A stretch of DNA of 64,000 nucleotides from assembly GCA_015063165.1 (NCBI GenBank), contig SUSZ01000005.1, forward strand, positions 46,223 to 110,222, given 5' to 3'. Under the pieces are notes generated by a model that did not search any database, was not told the origin of the DNA, and worked only from the letters and a program-made list of their open reading frames with translations. How positions within the stretch are numbered: position 1 is the stretch's first letter; the number at the start of each line of letters is the position of its first letter. The stretch is from Thermoplasmata archaeon. Its GTDB lineage: Archaea; Thermoplasmatota; Thermoplasmata; Methanomassiliicoccales; Methanomethylophilaceae. Below, one piece after another: positions 19,912 through 28,122 of the stretch. Position numbers and translations under genes: made by a program.

Positions 19912-20571
19912 TCAGCGCCTCTCGAACACGATCATCTCGTGGGACTTCTCGTAGGGCTCGATGGACTTGGCATCTAGGATATGGAAGCCTCTGTCGCGTA
20001 TCCTGGCCTCCGCCATGGAGAATATGCTCTCGGGCGAAGCGGTCACGTCCTCGGAGCGTGCCTTGACGGCCACCATCCCGAACTGGGCGTTGTACGCGTC
20101 CATGTTGTCGCAGATGATGTCCGCCTGTCTCTTCTGGGCCACGTCCTGGTAGACCACGTCCACGGAGTCCACGAAAACGGAGTACTCCTCGGGCTTGGTG
20201 GCGTCTCCGAGGATGGGCATCATGTTGGGACGGGTGTCGCAGGTCCCTACCAGGTCCCTGAACATCCTCTGGGCGAACTCCACACAGTAGACCTTGCCTT
20301 CCGGGCAGATGTCCGCCACATGTGAAGCCGTGGTCCCGCTGGAAGCTCCAAGATACAGGACCTTGCTGTCGCTTCTGAAGGGGAAGGCCCTTCCTCCCAC
20401 GGACAGGTATGCGGAGAGCTTGCTCCTCCTGGGATCCCACTCCCTGTATTCCGTCTTGGAGACGGTTACGAGTCTCTCTCCGTAGATCCTCTTCCCGGGC
20501 GAGAGCGATTCCGTGTACAGGCGCCCTCTTTCAGAGAAGACCCTTCCGAACGTGCGGTCGACAGCTTCCAT
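19912..20571 (-). CDS. flpA: Fibrillarin-like rRNA/tRNA 2'-O-methyltransferase
   Basis: VLYLGASSGTTASHVADICPEGKVYCVEF; VDVVYQDVAQKRQADI. Confidence 0.93.
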   Translation of the reverse strand: MEAVDRTFGRVFSERGRLYTESLSPGKRIYGERLVTVSKTEYREWDPRRSKLSAYLSVGGRAFPFRSDSKVLYLGASSGTTASHVADICPEGKVYCVEFAQRMFRDLVGTCDTRPNMMPILGDATKPEEYSVFVDSVDVVYQDVAQKRQADIICDNMDAYNAQFGMVAVKARSEDVTASPESIFSMAEARIRDRGFHILDAKSIEPYEKSHEMIVFERR

Positions 20572-20649
20572 TATGCTGGCCCATAGTTGCCCGAATATAA
20601 ACCGTTGAGGGAGACGTGAAAGATGAACGAGATGAAAGAGAAGAGAAAA

Positions 20650-20774
20650 GTGCAGACAGCGTGCCTGAGTTCCCGTACGCTTGCGCAGTACAGTACAGAC
20701 AGGTACGCGGGCGGACTTTACTGCCGGGTTCGGGATGGGACCGGGTGTTGCCCCGCCGCTATGGCCGTCTTGCA
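20650..20774 (-). rRNA. rrf: 5S ribosomal RNA (isolated copy)
   Basis: Minus strand carries ggccatagcggcggggcaacacccggtcccatcccgaacccggcagtaaag, the 5S core; 5'/3' ends pair (gcaagac/gtctgc). Ends approximate. Confidence 0.88.
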
Positions 20775-20953
20775 GATACGCGTATCATGCACCAATATTT
20801 AAAATTTGTGTAAGAAAAGGGTATCTGGATTCTGTTAAATTTGTTTTCAGGGAATCAGTTGGACGAGTTCCGATTCGATTTCTTGAGGGGCGTCCTCGCA
20901 TCCATTTTTCCTGCAGGGAAATGACCATCTATACGCACGTTATCGGGGTGCGC

Positions 20954-22564
20954 ATGATAACGATCGAGACGCTCTCCGGCATCGCAGATGCGGTGCAGGA
21001 AGCGATCGCCAAGATTCCCGATTCAGCTTCCAAGAGGGAGAAGGTCTGCATGGGCGCAGATGGAACTCCGACGTCGCAGATCGATAAGATTGCCGAGAAC
21101 GCTGCTCTGATGTACATAGAGCGCAACAGCATCCCTCTCAACATCCTCAGCGAGGAGATAGGCTTCGTCGACAACGGCTCCGAGGAGACGCTCGTCATGG
21201 ACCCCATAGACGGAACCTCCAACGCTATCGCCTCGATCCCTTACTACACCGTCTCTCTGGCTGTAGGGAAGTCCCGCCTCTCCGACATCCGTCTGGGATA
21301 CCTCCGCAACCTGGCCACCGGCGACGTCTACTGCGCCGAGAAGGGCAAGGGCGCATACAAGAACGGGGAGCCCATGCACGTCCGCAGGGCTGACCTCAAC
21401 GAGCTTTTCATGATGATATATCAGGGCAACTGCGCCCATCCGGACTCCGTCGCGCTTGCTAAGAGGGTGAAGTCGTCCCGCTCGTTCGGATGCGCCTCCT
21501 TGGAGATGGCCATCGTGGCCGAGGGAGAGTCCGACGGATACTACATGAACTCCGCCAGGTACACCCGCGCCATCAGGGTCGTCGACATAGCGGCGAGCTA
21601 CATCATCCTCAAGGAGGCAGGAGGAGAGGTCTACGACCTGGACGGAGCCGTCATGGACATGCCCTTCGACCTGGACCACAGGTCCAACTTTCTGGCCGTC
21701 GGAGACCGCAAGGTGTTCGACTTCGTGATGAAGAACGACGTCTTGCCGCACGACGGCCTAGTGTACGGGGTCTACACCAACGTGTCCATACGCAATGCCG
21801 CCGAATACACGAAGCAGGTCATAGACGCTCTGGAGGGCCAGGATTACATCGTGGACAGCGAGATAGCCGCTGTGCTGGGCATCCCCGGGACCCCCCTTCA
21901 GGAGATGGACGCCGATATCGTGATAGTGATAGGAGGCGACGGAACCCTTCTCAGAGCCATGCAGAATACCGACGTCCCTGTCATCGGGATAAACGGGGGG
22001 AGCGTGGGATTCCTTGCCGAGATAGATAAGGAGCACATCGCCGAGGGTATCTCCCGCCTGCTGGCAGGGGATTACGCCATGGACACCCGTTTCAAGATAG
22101 CCTCCTGGTACGACGGAGGGTACCTTCCGGATTCGGTGAATGAAGCCGTCGTCCACACCGACACCGTGGCCAAGATTCGCCATTACAGGGTGTACGTGGA
22201 CGACATCCTCGCAGCGGACTTCCGCGCGGACGGGGTGGTCATATCCACCCCTACCGGGTCCACCTGCTACGCCATGAGCCTGGGAGCGCCGTACATGGAT
22301 CCGAACGTGGAGGCCATGCTGATCGTCCCCATGGCGCCGTACAAGTACACCACCCGTCCGTTCCTGGTGCCGGCGACCTCCAAGGTCACGGTCGAGAACG
22401 TGATGAACAAGGGCTGCATGATTGTCCTGGACGGCCAGAGCGAGACCAAGATGCATGGCGAGTCTTCCATCCAGTTCATGATGTCGTCCAAGAAGGCGCG
22501 CCTCATCCGCTTCAAGGACGACTTCTACTCCCGTGTCCGCGAGAAGCTGGTGAACGGCGAATGA
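20954..22564 (+). CDS. Bifunctional inositol-monophosphatase-like (NADP phosphatase)/NAD kinase fusion
   Basis: MDPIDGTSNAIASIPYYTVSLA (IMPase) plus IGGDGTLLRAM, STPTGSTCYAMSLGAPYMDP (NAD kinase). Confidence 0.9.
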   Translation: MITIETLSGIADAVQEAIAKIPDSASKREKVCMGADGTPTSQIDKIAENAALMYIERNSIPLNILSEEIGFVDNGSEETLVMDPIDGTSNAIASIPYYTVSLAVGKSRLSDIRLGYLRNLATGDVYCAEKGKGAYKNGEPMHVRRADLNELFMMIYQGNCAHPDSVALAKRVKSSRSFGCASLEMAIVAEGESDGYYMNSARYTRAIRVVDIAASYIILKEAGGEVYDLDGAVMDMPFDLDHRSNFLAVGDRKVFDFVMKNDVLPHDGLVYGVYTNVSIRNAAEYTKQVIDALEGQDYIVDSEIAAVLGIPGTPLQEMDADIVIVIGGDGTLLRAMQNTDVPVIGINGGSVGFLAEIDKEHIAEGISRLLAGDYAMDTRFKIASWYDGGYLPDSVNEAVVHTDTVAKIRHYRVYVDDILAADFRADGVVISTPTGSTCYAMSLGAPYMDPNVEAMLIVPMAPYKYTTRPFLVPATSKVTVENVMNKGCMIVLDGQSETKMHGESSIQFMMSSKKARLIRFKDDFYSRVREKLVNGE

Positions 22565-22935
22565 ACCGCATCGTCGGCATCGACATAGACTTCATCGACG
22601 GGTTCAACCAGGCCGCCCGCTCCACCTATCCGGACGAGTTCCTCTGCATGACCCGCGAGATAGACGGGATAATCTCGGAGATGATTCTCCTCCCCGGCAC
22701 GGTCTACGGGGACAGCCACAGCTTCCTCAACCAGTGGATGGCCCCGATAGACTACAACATCGCTGGTTCCGCCCATTCCCATCCGGGGTACTCCAACCAG
22801 GCCTCGGACGCGGACCTGGACTGGTTCAGGAACATGGGCGGCGTGCATCTGATTACGTGCCAGCCGTACGACCGTCACAGCTGGAAGGCCTACGACTCCA
22901 GCGGCAACGTCCTGGACCTCGAGATAATTTACTGA
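22561..22935 (+). CDS. JAMM/MPN metalloprotease domain protein
   Basis: HSHPGYSNQASDAD = HxHx7SxxD; ATGA overlap with NAD kinase stop. Confidence 0.8.
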   Translation: MNRIVGIDIDFIDGFNQAARSTYPDEFLCMTREIDGIISEMILLPGTVYGDSHSFLNQWMAPIDYNIAGSAHSHPGYSNQASDADLDWFRNMGGVHLITCQPYDRHSWKAYDSSGNVLDLEIIY

Positions 22936-24242
22936 GTGCGGGAGCAGGACTTCACCAGGTCGGTCGCCGTCTCCATCAGGCCGATGAGGTAGGCCTTGTC
23001 GGTGGATTCGGCGAAGATCTCCACGGCGGACTCCACCGGAGGACCTACGAGGAACCATCCCTCGTCCATGTCCACGCGCCACCCGTCGGAGCATGCGTAT
23101 CTGAACCCTCCGGATTCCTTCATCCTCTCGTTCAGGGCGTGGACGAAGATGTTGTCCTCGCACTCCAGACGGATGCAGGCGGAGCTCCTGTAGAGAGCGG
23201 GCATGGATTCCGCCATCCTCTTCAGGCTTTCAGAGTTCGCTATGTGGGAGATGACAGCTGCGGTGTGGATCCCGTCGGGTGCAGGAAGGCCTTTGTAGAG
23301 AATCCTGTCCCCGCAGACGGCGAGGTCGGCGTTCTCCTTCACCATCGCGGAAGCTACATCGGCGATGTGGCGGGAGGAAAGAAGATATTCGGATCCGTCC
23401 ACGTTGTTCTCGGCGAACGCCATCTCCACCAGGGAGGAAGTGTCCATCGAGGCTATCATCCTCTTGGGCCTGAGGGCCTTGACGACCATGGACATGGCTT
23501 TGATCGGGTCCACGACATCTCCGTCCTCGTCTATGACGGTGGCTCTGCTCCCTATGCGGTCCAGCCCTATGCCGACGCATCCTTCCTTGTTGGAGATGAA
23601 GTCGTGGAGCCACTCGAACTCCTGGGTGTCGGCGCTGGGCTCCTTGGGCACGAAGTCCTCGTCGCAGTGAGCGTTGATCGAGATGACCTCTATCCCCGCC
23701 TTGGTCAGGATCTGGGGAGCGGATTCCGCTACGGCGCCGCATCCGCAGTCGATGACCACGGGGGCTCCGGTTATCTCTCCCAGGACTGATGCCATGTAGT
23801 CGTTGTAGTCCTTCACCGCGCGGGTGTAGAGGATCCTCTTCCCCAGATTGCTGTGGTCAGGAGACTTGAGTCCGCTGCTGATCGTGGAAAGGTGACGGAC
23901 CTGCTCCCCGGTGAAGGGGCTGCCGTCCTTGTTGAACATCCTGTATCCGCTCAGATGGCCGTAGACGCTGCTCTCGGTCACGAACACGGAGCAGTCGCAC
24001 ATCCTTGCAACGTAAGCTGCTGCTGGCTCCGGGGCGCATCCCGCGTCCATCACGTCCGTTCCCTGGGATAGTATCCCGGAGATCAGGGTCTCTTTCATCA
24101 TGCGGCTGCTCTTCATCCTGTCCGAGACCACCGCTACGCATCTGTGGCCAGAGGCTATGGCGCGGCCCAGCTCGATGCCCGATTCAGGGGTCATCGTGCC
24201 GCCTGGGGCGTACCTCAGCGGGAGGCTGACATTCTGAAGCAT
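22929..24242 (-). CDS. Phosphohexomutase (PMM/PGM)-like protein, divergent active site
   Basis: Overall alpha-D-phosphohexomutase layout; TESSVYGHLSGYRMF at the TASHNP position and GLDRIGSR at DGDGDR. Confidence 0.7.
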   Translation of the reverse strand: MLQNVSLPLRYAPGGTMTPESGIELGRAIASGHRCVAVVSDRMKSSRMMKETLISGILSQGTDVMDAGCAPEPAAAYVARMCDCSVFVTESSVYGHLSGYRMFNKDGSPFTGEQVRHLSTISSGLKSPDHSNLGKRILYTRAVKDYNDYMASVLGEITGAPVVIDCGCGAVAESAPQILTKAGIEVISINAHCDEDFVPKEPSADTQEFEWLHDFISNKEGCVGIGLDRIGSRATVIDEDGDVVDPIKAMSMVVKALRPKRMIASMDTSSLVEMAFAENNVDGSEYLLSSRHIADVASAMVKENADLAVCGDRILYKGLPAPDGIHTAAVISHIANSESLKRMAESMPALYRSSACIRLECEDNIFVHALNERMKESGGFRYACSDGWRVDMDEGWFLVGPPVESAVEIFAESTDKAYLIGLMETATDLVKSCSRTQ

Positions 24243-24424
24243 GGACCCGCCTATACTCCAATGTTCATATGCGTTTTGGTGGTTTATATGATAGAAAATG
24301 GATGTTACATCCAGTATTTAGTAAATATAATGCAGTTGGATTGATTCAACATCAATTTTTTTCTTTTATTGTTTTAACGATGTTTTTTATACTGAGTCTG
24401 GCCATATGTCTACGAGGTGTCCAA

Positions 24425-24685
24425 ATGTCTATGGAACTCATCAGCGTGGAGAAGGCAAAGAAGATAGCCGAAACAAAAGGATTGAAGCCTGGAAGAGTAA
24501 AGGGCACCGAGGGAATTCAGTTCACCAAGGGCAGCAACAACAGGCTCGAGGTGATTTCATGGGCCGATTTCGAGAAGATCCTCAAGAAGAGGAAGCTTGC
24601 GATCTACGAGTCTGGCGGCTGGATGAAGATCATGAACGCTCCCTCGGGAAAGTCTGCAACAAGTTCAAATAAGAAGAAACAATGA
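24425..24685 (+). CDS. Hypothetical protein, 86 aa, basic
   Basis: MSMELISVEKAKKIAETKGLKPGRVKGTEGIQFTKGSNNRLEVISWADFEKILKKRKLAIYESGGWMKIM... Confidence 0.7.
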   Translation: MSMELISVEKAKKIAETKGLKPGRVKGTEGIQFTKGSNNRLEVISWADFEKILKKRKLAIYESGGWMKIMNAPSGKSATSSNKKKQ

Positions 24686-24698
24686 GGGTGTCTGGACT

Positions 24699-24783
24699 GC
24701 AAGGGTATCCGAGCCTGGCCAAAGGAGATAGGTTCAGGGCCTATTCTCGTAGGAGTTCGAGGGTTCAAATCCCTTCCCTTGCA
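24699..24783 (+). tRNA. tRNA-Leu(CAG), long variable arm; CCA follows at 24784-24786
   Basis: Anticodon stem atagg/cctat, loop TTCAGGG; T-arm GGGTTCAAATCCC. Confidence 0.93.
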
Positions 24784-24967
24784 CCACTCTTTTGATTTCA
24801 CCGGATGCATTTCGACCAGTATCGACGTAGGAAACCTTACCGCATCCAGATCTCTTTATCTAACCCGGTTAGAATCGATGGATTGTTGGCAAATAGCTTT
24901 CAAACGATTTCGACAGCGCTGCCGCTCGCCGAGAGCATCTTGCACGCGGATCCTGCCATCCTGTTCT

Positions 24968-25234
24968 TCACAGCATCGCTATTCCGAGGCCCACGGCCGT
25001 TATCGCCAGCAGTATTGCGGCGATGGTGACCCAGTACCAGTCCTTCTCCTGTACCAGAGCGATGAAGGTGACTATGACCCCTGCGAACGGGGAGACGATG
25101 AGCACGAGGATCCCGGCGTAGAGGACGGCGTCTCCCATGTCCATGAGAGACATGGCCAGCCCTGCGACCATCATGGCTATTCCGATGACCACGAAGATGC
25201 GGAGGGTCAGCGCCGTCGCGTGGTTGAGATTCAT
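24968..25234 (-). CDS. DUF1634-like three-TM membrane protein
   Basis: MNLNHATALTLRIFVVIGIAMMVAGLAMSLM...; ATGA overlap with TauE-like gene. Confidence 0.75.
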   Translation of the reverse strand: MNLNHATALTLRIFVVIGIAMMVAGLAMSLMDMGDAVLYAGILVLIVSPFAGVIVTFIALVQEKDWYWVTIAAILLAITAVGLGIAML

Positions 25235-26055
25235 AGGATCCCTCCTGCCTGGAGAAGAACCAGGGTGGCGACGATTATCAGCAGGATCGAGAAGTATTTC
25301 CTCAGGTGCTTGGTATGGAGCTTCCTTGCCAGGGATGTCCCGACGATGGAGCCTGCGAAAGCGCCTATGGCGATGGCCGCGGCGTATTCCAGGAGGACCT
25401 GTCCGGCGATGAAGTAGGTGATGGCTCCGGAGAACGCGGTTATGCCTATCATGTAGCTGCTGGTCGGGCTGGCCGCCTTGATTGGCACGTGCATGTATAT
25501 ATTCATCAGAGGCACCTTCACGGCTCCTCCTCCGACTCCGGTCATGGACGAGATCATCCCTGCTACGGTGCACAGGGCCATTCCGCTCTTGACGTTCTCG
25601 ACCTTGTATCTCACGTGCTCCCCGTTGGCCTCGTCGTTGTACTCGAAGGAGAACCTGCTGTCATCGTCCTCGGACGGGGGTATGACCTTCTCGGGGTTCA
25701 GGATCATCCTGAGAGCGCTGTAGAAGACGATGACCGAGAAGATGCACATCAGTATCCATTCTTCGAGGAAGCCCGCCACGATGGCTCCCATGATAGCTCC
25801 TGCGGCCGTCGTGATCTCCATCAGGAGCCCGAGGCGAATGTTGGACAGCCCCTTGTCCACAAAGACCGTGGATGCGCCTACAGACCCGGCTATGATGCCT
25901 ATGAGGCTCACGGCCACGGCCTCCGTCGGAGCCAGTCCGAACACTAACATCAGCACAGGGACGAAGATGAAACCTCCGCCGAGGCCGAACAGTGCTCCGA
26001 GGATACCGGCTGCCGATCCTGTGAAGAGGAGACCGGCTAGTATGAGCGCTTCCAT
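25231..26055 (-). CDS. Sulfite exporter TauE/SafE family permease
   Basis: GILGALFGLGGGFIFVPVLMLVFGL and GMISSMTGVGGGAVKVPLMN repeats. Confidence 0.92.
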   Translation of the reverse strand: MEALILAGLLFTGSAAGILGALFGLGGGFIFVPVLMLVFGLAPTEAVAVSLIGIIAGSVGASTVFVDKGLSNIRLGLLMEITTAAGAIMGAIVAGFLEEWILMCIFSVIVFYSALRMILNPEKVIPPSEDDDSRFSFEYNDEANGEHVRYKVENVKSGMALCTVAGMISSMTGVGGGAVKVPLMNIYMHVPIKAASPTSSYMIGITAFSGAITYFIAGQVLLEYAAAIAIGAFAGSIVGTSLARKLHTKHLRKYFSILLIIVATLVLLQAGGIL

Positions 26056-26145
26056 ATCTCTGCGTATACAGGCATTTGCTTTATGGTTTGCTCGTGAACG
26101 TCGGCAGAACGACATCTTTTTCATATAGCGGGCGATGGAGATGGC

Positions 26146-26982
26146 GTGACTATACTCCTGTTGAGATACGCCGAGATCGGCCTTAAGAGCGAACCGGTCC
26201 GCAAGAGATTCGAGAATCAGCTGAAGGACAACATAGTGTCCATGCTGATGAAGGACGGGGTCGAGGCCTTCGTCACCAAGAAGGGCGCCAGGTTCTACGT
26301 CGAGGCCACCGACGCCGACGACGCCATAAGGTCGGTCAGGAAGGTGTTCGGGGTCGCGTCCATCTCCGTGGTCGAGACCTGCTCATCCGACATGGAGGAC
26401 ATCTGCAGGTCCGCGGCGGCGTATTCCAGGGGAAGGCTGTCGGAAGGCCAGACCTTCGCGGTGGACGCCCGCAGGGAGGGAAGCCATCCGTACACGAGCA
26501 TAGATGTCGCCCGGGAGGCCGGATCGGCTATCTTCCTGGAGAACGAGCATCTCGGGATCAAGGTGAAGCTCACCAACCCGGACGTGAAGATTTTCATCGA
26601 GGTCCGCGACAACATGGCGTACATCTTCCAGGACGTCATCGCATGCCACGCGGGGCTCCCTATAGGCACCCAGGGGAAGGTCATAGCCGATGTGGACGAC
26701 GACAGGGGTCTGGTGTCCGCCTGGCTCGTCATGAAGCGCGGATGCAGGGTCATATTCCGCGGCTCGGGGGACTTCGAGGCCCTCAGGAACTACGATCCCG
26801 AGATGAGGATGGTCGACGACAAGAACGTGAAGTACGCCCTCGCATACGTCCAGGGCAGGGATCTCCAGGGGCTCGAGGGCTTCGACGCTTCCGCGTACGA
26901 CCTTCCGGTGTTCTTCCCGACCGTCGCCATGTCCGATGAGGAAGTGGCCAGGATGGCCGACGGGATCAGGTCCGGATTCTGA
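26146..26982 (+). CDS. THUMP/ThiI-like protein with degenerate PP-loop
   Basis: LLRYAEIGLKS, THUMP region, HAGLPIGTQGKVIADVDDDRGLVSAWLVMKRGC (SGGxDS replaced). Confidence 0.85.
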   Translation: MTILLLRYAEIGLKSEPVRKRFENQLKDNIVSMLMKDGVEAFVTKKGARFYVEATDADDAIRSVRKVFGVASISVVETCSSDMEDICRSAAAYSRGRLSEGQTFAVDARREGSHPYTSIDVAREAGSAIFLENEHLGIKVKLTNPDVKIFIEVRDNMAYIFQDVIACHAGLPIGTQGKVIADVDDDRGLVSAWLVMKRGCRVIFRGSGDFEALRNYDPEMRMVDDKNVKYALAYVQGRDLQGLEGFDASAYDLPVFFPTVAMSDEEVARMADGIRSGF

Positions 26983-27031
26983 TCCTATGACCCTGTTTTT
27001 AATATGAAGATCAAAAAATAAAGAGGTTTTA

Positions 27032-27055
27032 CCGCCTGGAATTATGCCCAGGCGG
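27032..27055. terminator. Hairpin terminator between convergent ThiI-like and L15e genes
   Basis: ccgcctgg-aattatgc-ccaggcgg perfect 8-bp arms. Confidence 0.55.
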
Positions 27056-27063
27056 CATGAATC

Positions 27064-27687
27064 TCACTTGATTCTCCTGTTGTTGGCTCTGACGGAAGGC
27101 CTGGCCTTCTCAGCACCCTTTCCGGTGTGCCTCATTCCGCGGCCCTTCTGTCCGGCAGAGGTCTTTCCGCGGTACACACGGTTCTTGTGCTCGCTGTCGC
27201 AAATCCAGTTGATCTTCTTGTCAGATTTGATGACAGGGTGCGCGGGATCGACGAGGATGACCTCGTACCACTCCTGCTGTCCGTCGGCTCCTACCCAGTA
27301 GGAGTTAAGGACCTCAAGGTTGGGGTATCTCTTCGCAGTCCTCTCCTCAGCCATCCTCTGGAGGCTCTTTCCGACGGTAATCTGGTTGATTCCCTTCCTC
27401 TTGGCTCTCCTTCCGGTGACGATGGCCCTCTTCTGGAAGCTTCCCTTCCTGACCCTCGCCCTGACGATGACGTATCCCTGCTTGGCCTTGTATCCGAGAG
27501 CCCTGGCTCTGTCGAGGCGGGTGGGCTTCTCGATGCGGAGGAAGTTCTCCTCTCTCCTCCACATGATGCGGCGCTCGTAGTTGAGCTCCTTCACGTAGGA
27601 TTTCGAGGGAACGTCCCAAGCCTTTGCGATATAGCTGTACATGCTTTTCCCGTTGACCGGGCGTGTTTCCTGAGTCTCTTCGCTCAT
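27064..27687 (-). CDS. rpl15e: 50S ribosomal protein L15e
   Basis: [67 protein letters not shown]. Confidence 0.96.
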   Translation of the reverse strand: MSEETQETRPVNGKSMYSYIAKAWDVPSKSYVKELNYERRIMWRREENFLRIEKPTRLDRARALGYKAKQGYVIVRARVRKGSFQKRAIVTGRRAKRKGINQITVGKSLQRMAEERTAKRYPNLEVLNSYWVGADGQQEWYEVILVDPAHPVIKSDKKINWICDSEHKNRVYRGKTSAGQKGRGMRHTGKGAEKARPSVRANNRRIK

Positions 27688-27868
27688 TTGATCACCTTTA
27701 CGGATTCACCCGAAGGCACATTTCCGTTCGCAGAACTAATCGTTCCACAAGGTGCGGATGGATGTGCTTTATTTAAAAGCGACGGTCGCTCGGAATAGAA
27801 GAAAGGGGAAGATATGGGGACGGGCCCCAAGGTTTTGCATAGGTGCTGCGGCGAAGGTTCCGGGGACG

Positions 27869-28045
27869 TCATTGGACGATCATCCAAGACTCGACCGCAT
27901 CCTTCACCGCTAACGCCGCTTCGACGACTTCCTCCTCCTCGTCACCAGCGGGTGCTCCGATGGTGTTGAACCAGACCACGAGGAAGATGACGATCAGCGC
28001 TACGACGATCACGATCTTCAGGATTGCTGCTTTATCCTTATCCAT
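27869..28045 (-). CDS. Small single-TM protein, 58 aa
   Basis: MDKDKAAILKIVIVVALIVIFLVVWFNTIGAPAGDEEEEVVEAALAVKDAVESWMIVQ* read on minus strand; below ORF-track length cutoff. Confidence 0.6.
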   Translation of the reverse strand: MDKDKAAILKIVIVVALIVIFLVVWFNTIGAPAGDEEEEVVEAALAVKDAVESWMIVQ

Positions 28046-28122
28046 ACGAATCTAAGGCGGTTAAACAGTCTGCATATTAATTATTTTAGTTGGTCCTAAA
28101 ATAATATAGGGTACACTAAATA

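Noticed and set aside
20616-20813. 65-aa ORF over the 5S rRNA
   Set aside because: Overlaps rRNA; no protein evidence
20954-22564. Novel gene fusion of IMPase and NAD kinase
   Set aside because: This fusion is already known in methanogens (NADP phosphatase/NAD kinase), so listed only as a feature
28062-28120. attattttagttggtcctaaaataat inverted repeat downstream of polB
   Set aside because: Probably a simple terminator/promoter hairpin in AT-rich spacer; no recurrence found
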